Notes under the pieces: generated by a model
Databases searched by the model: none
What the model saw: the letters and a program-made list of their open reading frames with translations, nothing else
Told to the model about the DNA's origin: nothing
Program-made: the position numbers and the translations under genes
Source of the DNA: Dehalococcoidia bacterium
GTDB lineage: Bacteria; Chloroflexota; Dehalococcoidia; Lucifugimonadales; Lucifugimonadaceae
Assembly: GCA_026421215.1 (NCBI GenBank)
Contig: JAPKBN010000018.1
Coordinates: 1-37,441 of the forward strand
Direction of reading: 5' to 3'
Length of the DNA stretch: 37,441 bases
In this document: positions 7,618 through 16,738 of the stretch, piece after piece
How the letters are laid out: the number at the start of each line of letters is the position of its first letter
Position numbering within the stretch: position 1 is the first letter of the stretch

Positions 7618-9333
7618 ATGGTCACCTCAGCGGCCATCATAGAGCTAGACGTCGCCATAGAAGTGCGCGACGGCGTGACGCTTTACGCAGACATCTATCG
7701 CCCGAGTGACGATAGCGAATGTCCGGTCCTCCTCCAGCGAACTCCCTACAACAAGAGAGCCGCGCCTGCAGTGAACTTGCTCACGGCGGTTGAGCAGGGG
7801 TATGCGGTCGTCCTGCAGGACGTCCGCGGGCGGTTCCGCTCAGAAGGCACCTTCGACACCTTCGTCAACGAAGCACACGACGGATACGACACGGTCGAGT
7901 GGATCGCTGATCAGTCCTGGTGCAACGGCAAGGTCGGGATGATCGGCGCGTCGTACGTGGGCGCGACCCAGTGGCTCGCTGCCTCCGAAAATCCTCCACA
8001 CCTGGCTGCAATCTTCCCGCGTATCACCGCTTCCGACTACCATGAAGGCTGGACCTATCAAGGCGGGGTGTTCCAACTTGGATTTAACGTGTCGTGGGGG
8101 ATCAGGCTCGCGGCGGGTAACGCCGATCACCTCGGCGCGGACCTGGGACTCTCAAACGACCGGATCGCCGAACTGGCACGGACTGTTGACGATGTAGAAA
8201 GCGCCTTCTGGACACTTCCCCTGGATCAGCAGGAGTACATGAGCGCCCAGACCTCGCCCTACTTCTTCGACTGGCTGAACCATCCGGCGGACGACGGTTT
8301 CTGGTCTCGGATACGTATCGAGGACAAACACGACGACATCCAGGCCCCGGCGTACAACCTAGGCGGCTGGTACGACATCTTCTTGATGGGGACACTGCGC
8401 AACTACGTCAACATGAGCGAGAACGACGCGTCCAGTGGCCAGAAGCTAATTATTGGCCCGTGGAGCCACTCGACAATCGGCCAGAACGTGGTCGGAGACG
8501 AAGACTTCAAACACCAGGCCACAGTGACCGGCGTAAACCTGGACCAACTGACCTTGCGCTGGTACGACCACTGGCTGAAGGGCGAAGCCAACGGCATAGC
8601 AGACGAGCCTCCGGTCAAGATTTTCGTGATGGGCGAGAACGTGTGGCGGGACGAGGATGAGTGGCCGTTGGCACGCGCTCAAAGGACCAGGTACTACCTT
8701 CACAGCAACGGCCGCGCCCACTCCCCAAGCGAACACGGTGTTTTGTCAGTTGAAGCCCCTGAAGACGAACGCTCGGACGTGTATCTGTACGATCCCCAGG
8801 CGCCGGTGATGACTGTTGGCGGTCCCTTGTGCTGTGGCGGAGGCCCACTCCTGGACGGGCCGAAAAACCACGCAGCGAAAGAGGAACGAGCGGACATCCT
8901 TGTCTACTCAACGCCTGAACTGGAGTCGGACGTGGAGGTCACGGGGCCGGTAACGGTCTCGCTCTGGGCGTCCACATCTGCCGCAGACACGGACTTTACA
9001 GGAATGCTGCTGGATGTTCGTCCGTGCGGCTGCGCAGTCAACCTCACAGACGGAATTGTGCGTGCACGTTACCAGGACTCTCGCAAGCGCCCGCATCACA
9101 TAGCACCCAATCTTCCAAAGCGGTTCGATATCGACCTTGTGGCGACGAGTAACCTGTTTAAAAAAGGACACCGCATCCGGCTGGAGATATCGTCGTCCAA
9201 CTTCCCGCGCTTCGCCCGTAATCTGAATACCGGCCTGTGGGCGGATAGCGACCAGATAACGGTTGCGACGAACACCGTGTTCCACGACTCTAATCACGAG
9301 AGCTACGTGGAGTTGGACATCATCCCCAGATAA
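7618..9333 (+). CDS. CocE/NonD family hydrolase (X-Pro dipeptidyl-peptidase S15-like)
   Basis: A 571-residue serine hydrolase. The N-terminal 'VEVRDGVTLYADIYRP'-type opening (residues 14-29) leads to 'LLQRTPYNK' and 'VVLQDVRGRFRSEG' (about 65-77), hallmarks of CocE. The nucleophile elbow is 'GMIGASYVGATQWLAA' with Ser112. A helical cap follows, then 'LGGWYDIFLMGTLRNY' with the catalytic Asp region and 'IIGPWSHS' with the His. From about residue 400 the jelly-roll C-terminal domain begins ('VEVTGPVTVSLWASTSAADTDF', 'IRLEISSSNFPRF'). It cleaves esters or amides, substrate unknown. No signal peptide is evident. It starts at ATG after a GGGAG sequence. Confidence 0.92.
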   Translation: MVTSAAIIELDVAIEVRDGVTLYADIYRPSDDSECPVLLQRTPYNKRAAPAVNLLTAVEQGYAVVLQDVRGRFRSEGTFDTFVNEAHDGYDTVEWIADQSWCNGKVGMIGASYVGATQWLAASENPPHLAAIFPRITASDYHEGWTYQGGVFQLGFNVSWGIRLAAGNADHLGADLGLSNDRIAELARTVDDVESAFWTLPLDQQEYMSAQTSPYFFDWLNHPADDGFWSRIRIEDKHDDIQAPAYNLGGWYDIFLMGTLRNYVNMSENDASSGQKLIIGPWSHSTIGQNVVGDEDFKHQATVTGVNLDQLTLRWYDHWLKGEANGIADEPPVKIFVMGENVWRDEDEWPLARAQRTRYYLHSNGRAHSPSEHGVLSVEAPEDERSDVYLYDPQAPVMTVGGPLCCGGGPLLDGPKNHAAKEERADILVYSTPELESDVEVTGPVTVSLWASTSAADTDFTGMLLDVRPCGCAVNLTDGIVRARYQDSRKRPHHIAPNLPKRFDIDLVATSNLFKKGHRIRLEISSSNFPRFARNLNTGLWADSDQITVATNTVFHDSNHESYVELDIIPR

Positions 9334-9489
9334 CGACGAGCCAGATAACTCTGGACTTTATCAATAACGGCAGGAATACCTTGTGCCATTCCTGAACAGT
9401 CGGCGATCCAGTGCGTCTGGACCGGGATCACACTGGCCTGACAGCAATCACGACGTTTTCTGGATTCTTACCGGCGGACGTTCTCAGCC

Positions 9490-9529
9490 CGCGTGCGGGT
9501 GATGTGTTCCGCGTGCGGGTGATGTGTTT
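9490..9529. repeat. 20-bp tandem duplication
   Basis: A 20-bp unit beginning CGCGTGCGGG occurs twice head-to-tail (9490-9509 and 9510-9529), with only the last base differing. It lies in the 218 bp between the convergent CocE and AcsA genes. The rest of that gap shows no gene. Confidence 0.8.
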
Positions 9530-9551
9530 GCACAGAAAAAGCGCCAACGCT

Positions 9552-11303
<1,752 letters not shown>

Positions 11304-11542
11304 TGTGAGCCTCCGGCTGCGGTGGGGGGCCGAATCAGGCCCCGTGGATTTGAATATTCTGGCGGGCTATGAGGATACCGGACGATGGAGCCCCCGGCAA
11401 AAGGATTCCCGCGTTGACCCGCCTCATGCGCCGATACATAATCGGGCCTTCAGCGTCATCACATCGCGCTCCGGCCAATCTACTCGAGCGGCCAAACCGT
11501 GCGAAGTGCCAGATTCACCAACCACAGAGGAGCCATTCAGAC

Positions 11543-12307
11543 TTGTCTGACGAGAAACCAATCCTGCTCGAACACGACGGCTCAGTCGCCATCGTAACGC
11601 TCAACCGACCGCACGCCATGAACGCCCTTAGTCGCCAGCTTTTCACCGAGCTGTACGCCACAATGGACAAACTTGACGAAGATGACGAGACATCGGTAAT
11701 CGTCGTCACGGGAGCGGGCGATCGCGCTTTTTCGGCCGGAGCGGACATCAAAGAGATGGCCCGGCTTGCGGAACAGGACGTTCCCCCGCCCTCCAGCAAC
11801 TTCTCCGAACATTCATGGCGCTTCGCCACCGGCCGAAAGCCGCGTATCGGCGCGCTAAACGGCCTCTGCTACGGCGGCGGCGGCGTGCTTTCGACATCGT
11901 TCGACATCCGGGTCGGCTGCGATAAGACCCGTTTCCGATTCCTAGCGGTCACCTACGGACGTATCAACAATAGTTGGCTTCTGCCGACGATCGTTGGGTT
12001 GCCGATGGCCCGCGAGTACCTACTCACGGGTCGTGTGGTCGAGCCGGACGAGGCATTGGCTGCCGGACTCTTGAACCATCTTGTCCCACAGGACCAAGTG
12101 CTTACAAAAGCCCTGGAGATCGCCCAGGACATCGCAAAGAACGACCAGCGCATGGTGCAGGGTGCCAAACGCCTTATCGACGGCAACATAGGCCGAAGCT
12201 GGCGGGCGCAGTTCGAGGAAGAGCTCGACGAACAGAAAGAGAAACTGGCCCCGACCCCGGTGCTTGAAGGCTTTGCATCCTTTATCGACCGCAAGGGAAC
12301 GGGCTAA
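11543..12307 (+). CDS. Enoyl-CoA hydratase/isomerase (crotonase) superfamily protein
   Basis: A 254-residue crotonase-fold protein. 'VAIVTLNRPHAMNALSRQL' opens the fold, and 'VIVVTGAGDRAFSAGADIKEM' is the CoA-binding/oxyanion-hole A-G-A-D-I motif. 'LNGLCYGGGGVLSTSFDIRVG' carries the second oxyanion glycine. 'LLPTIVGLPMAREYLLTGRVVEPDEALAAGLLNHLV' is the usual C-terminal trimerisation region. The Glu residues that hydrate enoyl-CoA are replaced (Val in GGGGV, Ala in 'FRFLAV'), so plain hydratase activity is doubtful. The TTG at 11543 is chosen because the upstream in-frame extension to 11369 lacks family similarity and AGGAG lies 10 nt before this TTG. It is followed by a CoA-transferase gene in the same direction. 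Confidence 0.87.
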   Translation: MSDEKPILLEHDGSVAIVTLNRPHAMNALSRQLFTELYATMDKLDEDDETSVIVVTGAGDRAFSAGADIKEMARLAEQDVPPPSSNFSEHSWRFATGRKPRIGALNGLCYGGGGVLSTSFDIRVGCDKTRFRFLAVTYGRINNSWLLPTIVGLPMAREYLLTGRVVEPDEALAAGLLNHLVPQDQVLTKALEIAQDIAKNDQRMVQGAKRLIDGNIGRSWRAQFEEELDEQKEKLAPTPVLEGFASFIDRKGTG

Positions 12308-12403
12308 GGTTTTGCGCCGAATGTATGAGCGGCGCACTCACGATCTGAATCTAAATGCAGGGCCACGCCGCACCCGAGCGGACGGCCCTCTGGAGGGAAA
12401 TCG

Positions 12404-13606
12404 ATGACCAACGGCAACGGAACTCAGGCAAAAGGCGCGCTGGACGGCGTTCGAGTACTCGATCTGGGCCGCTACCAGGCGGGCCCACGTTGCGGACTGA
12501 TGTTCGCCCGACTTGGCGCAGATGTGATCAAAGTAGAAGCCATCAAAGGCGATGAGAGTCGCTCCAACGGCCCGAGAGTCCGCGGCCAGTCCGCCTACTG
12601 GGTTCAGTACAACTCCGGTAAACGAAGTCTCTCGATAAACCTCCGGACCGAAGAAGGCAAAGAGGTCCTCCGTGATCTCGTCAAGGTCTCCGATGTCCTG
12701 ATCCAGAACTTCCGACCCGGAACCATCGCAAAGATGGGGTTCGGGTACGAGGACCTGAAAAAGCTGAACAAACAGATTGTGATGGTCAACGTATCAGCGT
12801 ACGGCCAGTACGGCCCTTTCAGGGACCGCGTAGGGTTCGACACCATCGGCCAAGCGATGAGCGGGCTGATGTCCCTTACCGGTCCGCCAGAGGGCGACCC
12901 GACGGTCCAACCGTTCCCGTTGATCGACCGAATCACGTCTTTGCACGCGACCATCGGTGCACTTGGAGCGCTGTACGAGAGACAATTCTCCGGCGAAGGA
13001 CAGGCGATAGATGTCTGTCTCGCGGACACCGGGTTCACCACGTGTGAAATCCCGCTCACTGCGTTCCTCGGAGCCGGGATCGTCCCGGAACGCCAGGGCA
13101 ACGGCGATGGCGTGACGAACTCTTACAAGACCACCGACGGACACGTGTATCTGGCCGGCGCGTCGAGCGATAACATCTTCCCCCGGCTGGCGGACACCGT
13201 AGGCCACCCGGAGTGGAAAGAGGACCCCCGCTGGCAAGACCGAACCGGACGCGCTGAGGAAAGTGGAGAAATTGAGGCGGCGCTCATCGCTTGGTTCGGA
13301 GAGCGATCCATGGATGAAGCCGAAAAGACACTCAATGCTGCATCCATACCGTGCGCTCCCGTAAACGACATTCCGCGCGCCGCCATGAGCGAGCATCTCA
13401 GGGAACGTGAGGTGCTCGTCGAGGTTGACGACCCGGTCGCAGGCAAGATCCACGTCACCGGTAAGATCGTGAAGTTCAGCCGGAGCGACGTGCCGGTCGG
13501 CTCAACACCTACCATCGGTCAGCACAACGAAGAGATCATGGGCGACCTGCTTGGCATGAGCGGCGAGAAGATCTCCGAGTTGCGCGCGGCCGGCGTTATC
13601 GGCTAA
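12404..13606 (+). CDS. Family III (CaiB/BaiF) CoA-transferase
   Basis: A 400-residue family III CoA-transferase that moves CoA between carboxylic acids through an aspartyl-CoA intermediate. The N-terminus 'LDGVRVLDLGRYQAGPRCGLMFARLGADVIKVE' is the family signature. 'YNSGKRSLSINLRTEEGKEVLRDLVKVSDVLIQNFRPG' and 'ISAYGQYGP'-type motifs follow. 'VGFDTIGQAMSGLMSLTG' has the catalytic Asp146. 'GQAIDVCLADTGF' and 'PCAPVNDI' occur near the C-terminus. Substrate unknown; neighbours AcsA and crotonase suggest short-chain or hydroxyacid acyl-CoA use. ATG has GGAGG about 10 nt upstream, and the gene lies about 95 bp after the crotonase, so one operon is likely. Confidence 0.92.
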   Translation: MTNGNGTQAKGALDGVRVLDLGRYQAGPRCGLMFARLGADVIKVEAIKGDESRSNGPRVRGQSAYWVQYNSGKRSLSINLRTEEGKEVLRDLVKVSDVLIQNFRPGTIAKMGFGYEDLKKLNKQIVMVNVSAYGQYGPFRDRVGFDTIGQAMSGLMSLTGPPEGDPTVQPFPLIDRITSLHATIGALGALYERQFSGEGQAIDVCLADTGFTTCEIPLTAFLGAGIVPERQGNGDGVTNSYKTTDGHVYLAGASSDNIFPRLADTVGHPEWKEDPRWQDRTGRAEESGEIEAALIAWFGERSMDEAEKTLNAASIPCAPVNDIPRAAMSEHLREREVLVEVDDPVAGKIHVTGKIVKFSRSDVPVGSTPTIGQHNEEIMGDLLGMSGEKISELRAAGVIG

Positions 13607-13620
13607 CGCTAACCACGGTT

Positions 13621-13667
13621 GAGATTAATACCGGAGACGGTGGATGCGCCGTCCCGGTATTAATCTC
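13621..13667. terminator. Long near-perfect hairpin after the CoA-transferase
   Basis: GAGATTAATACCGG (13621-13634) pairs exactly with CCGGTATTAATCTC (13654-13667). The stem continues with GACGG/CCGTC (13636-13640/13649-13653) after one bulged A, giving 19 base pairs around an 8-nt loop. It begins 14 nt after the stop codon. No U-tract follows in either direction, so it may act as an mRNA 3' stabiliser or processing site as well as a stop. Confidence 0.55.
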
Positions 13668-13948
13668 CGGTTCGCTTTGTTGGCGCTCGCTCAGGAAAAG
13701 GACGACCGTAGGTCCTACGCTCGTCTCATTCGTTCGACGAATCGGCCTTCTGCCCGTTGTGCCAGAAGCGGCCCCGGGTCTATGATCGTTATTCGTCTCC
13801 CGTCGGACAGCCCGTTTAACGAGTTCGTGACCCGACAATTGAGTCGCAGCATCCAGGTGATAGACCGCGCTCCGGACCTTCCGCCGCCGGGTCACACCTG
13901 ATTCAGCCTTCCTTGAGGACCACGGGTTCAGGAAGCATGGAGGATAAT
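13668..13948. other. Intergenic region before rplI
   Basis: About 280 bp. A short plus-strand frame from ATG 13782 to 13901 would give a 39-residue peptide beginning MIVIRLPSDS, and a longer frame on the other strand overlaps it. Neither shows family motifs, so I do not call a gene. GGAGG at 13939-13943 is the ribosome-binding site of rplI. The operon promoter should lie here but no clear consensus was found. Confidence 0.35.
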
Positions 13949-14575
13949 ATGAAAGTCATTTTCTTGCAGGATGTCCCGCCGAACGCTCGCGCTGGCGATA
14001 TCAGAGACGTGAAGAACGGTTACGCCCGGAACTTCCTCCTGCCCCGTGAACTTGCCACGATGGCAACGGCGGGCGAATTGAAAAGGGTCGAGAGCCTGAG
14101 ACGAGACGCCGAAGTCCGCCGTGTGAAAGAAGCGGAAGAATGGCGAGAAGTCGCTTCGAAGCTCGCAGAAGAACCTGTCGAGATTCTCGTTCGCTCAGGA
14201 CCCAGAGGCCGACTTTACGGGTCAGTCACTAGCACCATGCTGGCCGAGAAACTGACCGAGATTTCAAATGTGGCCGTCGACCGGCGTGGAATTCGCTTTG
14301 AGACCCCGGTCCGTATGCTTGGCGAATACCTCGTTCCGATCCACTATTTTGAAGGCGTAGATGGTCAGGTCGTTTTGAACGTCGTATCCGTTGACGGCGG
14401 TGCAGAGGCGGAGGCAATGGAAGCAGCTATGGTTGAGGGTGTGGGCGGCGATGGCACCGGCGAAATGTCGCTGCTTGAAGAATTCGAGTCTCGCCGGCTT
14501 GCACGCGAGGCCAAGGAACGCGGCGAAGGCGATGACGATTCCGGAGACGACGCGGAGAGCACCAAAGAGGAATAA
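13949..14575 (+). CDS. rplI: 50S ribosomal protein L9 with acidic C-terminal extension
   Basis: A 208-residue bL9. The N-terminal globular domain is 'MKVIFLQDVPPNARAGDIRDVKNGYARNFLLPRELA' in pattern, with the conserved G-x-x-x-x-V-K-x-G-Y-A-R-N-x-L-x-P motif that binds 23S rRNA. It is followed by the long connecting helix rich in Glu/Arg and the C-terminal domain ('GPRGRLYGSVTSTMLAEKL', 'GIRFETPVRMLGEYLVPIHY'). Typical L9 ends near residue 150; here about 55 extra residues, very acidic and Gly-rich, follow. The ATG at 13949 is chosen for homology and for GGAGG 5 nt before it; an upstream in-frame ATG is not needed. First gene of the dnaB operon. Confidence 0.95.
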   Translation: MKVIFLQDVPPNARAGDIRDVKNGYARNFLLPRELATMATAGELKRVESLRRDAEVRRVKEAEEWREVASKLAEEPVEILVRSGPRGRLYGSVTSTMLAEKLTEISNVAVDRRGIRFETPVRMLGEYLVPIHYFEGVDGQVVLNVVSVDGGAEAEAMEAAMVEGVGGDGTGEMSLLEEFESRRLAREAKERGEGDDDSGDDAESTKEE

Positions 14576-14581
14576 CGCAAA

Positions 14582-15973
14582 TTGCAGGCGGACAGGCTTC
14601 CCCCCCACGACATAGAGTCTGAAGAGGCCGTAATCGGCTCCTTACTAGTAGACAACGAAGCGTTGACGCGAGTGACATCGTTCCTCGACCCGGACGACTT
14701 CTACCGGGAACGGAATCGCTGGTGTTACGAAGCCTGTTTTGATCTGTTCCAACGCCAGGAGGCGATCGACCAGATCTCGGTGGCTCACGAACTTGAGCGC
14801 ACCAACAGGCTGGCCGATGTGGGGGGCACCGCGTACCTCGGCCACCTTGTCGAGATCCTTCCGACCTCGCGACACGTTGAGTACTACGGCCGTATCGTCC
14901 AGCGCACGTCCACCATGCGCAAGCTCATCCGCGCCGCGTCAAATATTTCAGAGATCGGTTATGAGGAGGACGCGGACGTCGACGCGGCGTTAAGCCGTGC
15001 AGAAGACGCCCTGTTCCAGATCCGGGCCAGCGCCCCGACCCGGGACTTTGTGCCGCTGAGTGAATCGCTTGACCCGTTCCTTGAGCAGACATCGCCGCTA
15101 ACAGATCTAGATGGCATCGAAGGCCGACCCGTCGGGACTGGCTTTAAAGATCTCGATGGTCTTCTTGGCGGAATGAGCCGGTCTGACATGATCGTGCTCG
15201 CCGCCAGGCCCAGTGTTGGTAAGAGCATGCTCGGATTGAACATCGCCCGGAACTCCGCAGCCGGAGTTGGGATTGGTTCAGGCGCAACGGTCGGCATCTT
15301 CTCGCTCGAGATGGGCAAGGAACAGATTGCCCTGAGGCTCCTTTCCGCTGAAGCACGCGTAAACATGCATAGCCTGCGTATGCGGCTTCTGAGTGATACG
15401 GAACAGGCGCAGGTGGTGGACTCCGTCGGTGTGCTGTCTGACCTTTCGATCTATATAGACGACACCCCCATCCAGTCCGTCGCTGAGATGCGGTCCAAGG
15501 CGCGTCGCCTACAGATGGAGCACGGATTGGACTTCGTAGTTATCGACTATATGCAGCTAATCAGGGGCAACAGTCGACGCAGCGAAAACAACCGGGCGCA
15601 AGAGGTCAGTGAGATATCTCGATCCATCAAAGGCATGGCGCGTGACCTCCACGTGCCTGTGCTCGCACTGTCCCAGTTGAGTCGTGCGATTGAGCACCGC
15701 CAGTCACACCGTCCGATGCTGTCCGACCTGCGTGAAAGTGGGTCTATCGAGCAAGATGCGGACGTCGTGATCTTCATCCACCGCGAAGAAAAGTTCACCA
15801 CTGAAGATGAATGGGTGCGTGAAAATCCCGGACTTATCTACCCACGGGGTCTGGCGGAACTGGTCATTGCCAAGCATCGCAACGGGCCAACCGGAAGCGT
15901 AGAACTTGCAGTAAGGGACGAATGGGGCAGCTTCCAGGACGACTCCCGGCGGCTCGCCGACTCCCGGACGTAG
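14582..15973 (+). CDS. dnaB: Replicative DNA helicase DnaB
   Basis: A 463-residue hexameric 5'-3' helicase of the replication fork. The N-terminal domain opens 'LPPHDIESEEAVIGSLLVDNEAL' (primase-interaction domain, residues 6-28), with 'GGTAYLGHLVEILPT' later. The RecA-like domain has Walker A 'AARPSVGKSMLGLN' (Lys214), 'GIFSLEMGKEQIALRLLSAEA' (the S-L-E-M motif), Walker B 'FVVIDYMQLIRG', and 'LSQLSRAIEHR' and 'LRESGSIEQDADVVIFIHR' near the C-terminus. No intein is present. The start is TTG just 6 nt after the rplI stop, with GAGGAA overlapping the end of rplI. Translation is probably coupled. Confidence 0.96.
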   Translation: MQADRLPPHDIESEEAVIGSLLVDNEALTRVTSFLDPDDFYRERNRWCYEACFDLFQRQEAIDQISVAHELERTNRLADVGGTAYLGHLVEILPTSRHVEYYGRIVQRTSTMRKLIRAASNISEIGYEEDADVDAALSRAEDALFQIRASAPTRDFVPLSESLDPFLEQTSPLTDLDGIEGRPVGTGFKDLDGLLGGMSRSDMIVLAARPSVGKSMLGLNIARNSAAGVGIGSGATVGIFSLEMGKEQIALRLLSAEARVNMHSLRMRLLSDTEQAQVVDSVGVLSDLSIYIDDTPIQSVAEMRSKARRLQMEHGLDFVVIDYMQLIRGNSRRSENNRAQEVSEISRSIKGMARDLHVPVLALSQLSRAIEHRQSHRPMLSDLRESGSIEQDADVVIFIHREEKFTTEDEWVRENPGLIYPRGLAELVIAKHRNGPTGSVELAVRDEWGSFQDDSRRLADSRT

Positions 15974-15979
15974 TCCCTG

Positions 15980-16738
15980 ATGAGCGATACCCAACATCGA
16001 GCTGGAAGTGGAAATTCTGGTAAGAGAGCGCCAGGATTCCCCGCCGGATACAAGTCCACCCCCGTCCCGAATCCCCTGCTGTCCAGCCTGCTAGAAGATA
16101 TCAACGATCTCGACGAGTTAAAGGTGACGCTCAGGACCATCTGGTTCCTGCATCAACGCCGGTTATTTCCGGCCTCGATCCGTGCCGAAGACCTGCTCTC
16201 AGACCGCACAACGGCGGCAATGCTCCATGCATCTGGAGCGCAACTCGAAGAACGAGTGTTAAAAGGACTGGAAAAAGCGACACGCCGTGGTACGCTGCTC
16301 GCAGTCCAGGGTGACGCCGGCGAGACGCTCTTTTTTCTGAATTCGGACGCCGTCGTAAGGGCCGTTGATTCGTCGTTTCCAGAGTGGAATAGGGATGCTC
16401 CCTCCGGCACCGGTGAGACGTACCCGGCGCCCGCGGATGCAGGCCCACAGCCATCAGTGTTCGCTGATTACGAGCACAATATCGGAACGTTGACACCGGC
16501 GGTGGCCGACACGTTGCGTGACGCCCTGGACACTTACCCGGAACAATGGATCCGTGAAGCCATAACTACGGCTGCGCGGGCCAACGCCAGAAGCTGGAAC
16601 TATGTGGCCGCCGTCCTCAGAGGATGGGCGGATGAAGGCAGGCAAAATGGAAAGCCTGGATCGGATCCTGACCAGACTCGCTCAGACGAGTACCTCGAAC
16701 GTTACCTCGCTGCCCAGCGCGCCAGGGGCAACCGCTGA
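15980..16738 (+). CDS. DnaD-like replication initiation protein
   Basis: A 252-residue protein with an N-terminal winged-helix-like region (about residues 35-125: 'LDELKVTLRTIWFLHQRR', 'LEERVLKGLEKATRRGTLL') and a C-terminal DnaB_2/DnaD domain. The latter reads 'ADYEHNIGTLTPAVADTLRDAL', 'YPEQWIREAITTAARANARSWNYVAAVLRGWADEG' (about 162-220), the YxxxIG...W family motif. DnaD proteins remodel origin DNA and help helicase loading. It lies 6 nt after dnaB and its 3' end overlaps the helicase-loader gene by about 90 bp, so the three are translationally linked. The call is strong from both motif and context; it may not be the orthologue of Bacillus DnaD in detail. Confidence 0.88.
   Translation: MSDTQHRAGSGNSGKRAPGFPAGYKSTPVPNPLLSSLLEDINDLDELKVTLRTIWFLHQRRLFPASIRAEDLLSDRTTAAMLHASGAQLEERVLKGLEKATRRGTLLAVQGDAGETLFFLNSDAVVRAVDSSFPEWNRDAPSGTGETYPAPADAGPQPSVFADYEHNIGTLTPAVADTLRDALDTYPEQWIREAITTAARANARSWNYVAAVLRGWADEGRQNGKPGSDPDQTRSDEYLERYLAAQRARGNR

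Noticed and set aside
12794-13453. 219-residue minus-strand frame inside the CoA-transferase
   Set aside because: Shadow of a strongly conserved plus-strand gene with no motif of its own.
13644-13901. 85-residue plus-strand frame before rplI as a ribosomal gene (S6/S18/S21-like)
   Set aside because: No match to the conserved residues of any small ribosomal protein that commonly precedes rplI; start lies inside a hairpin.
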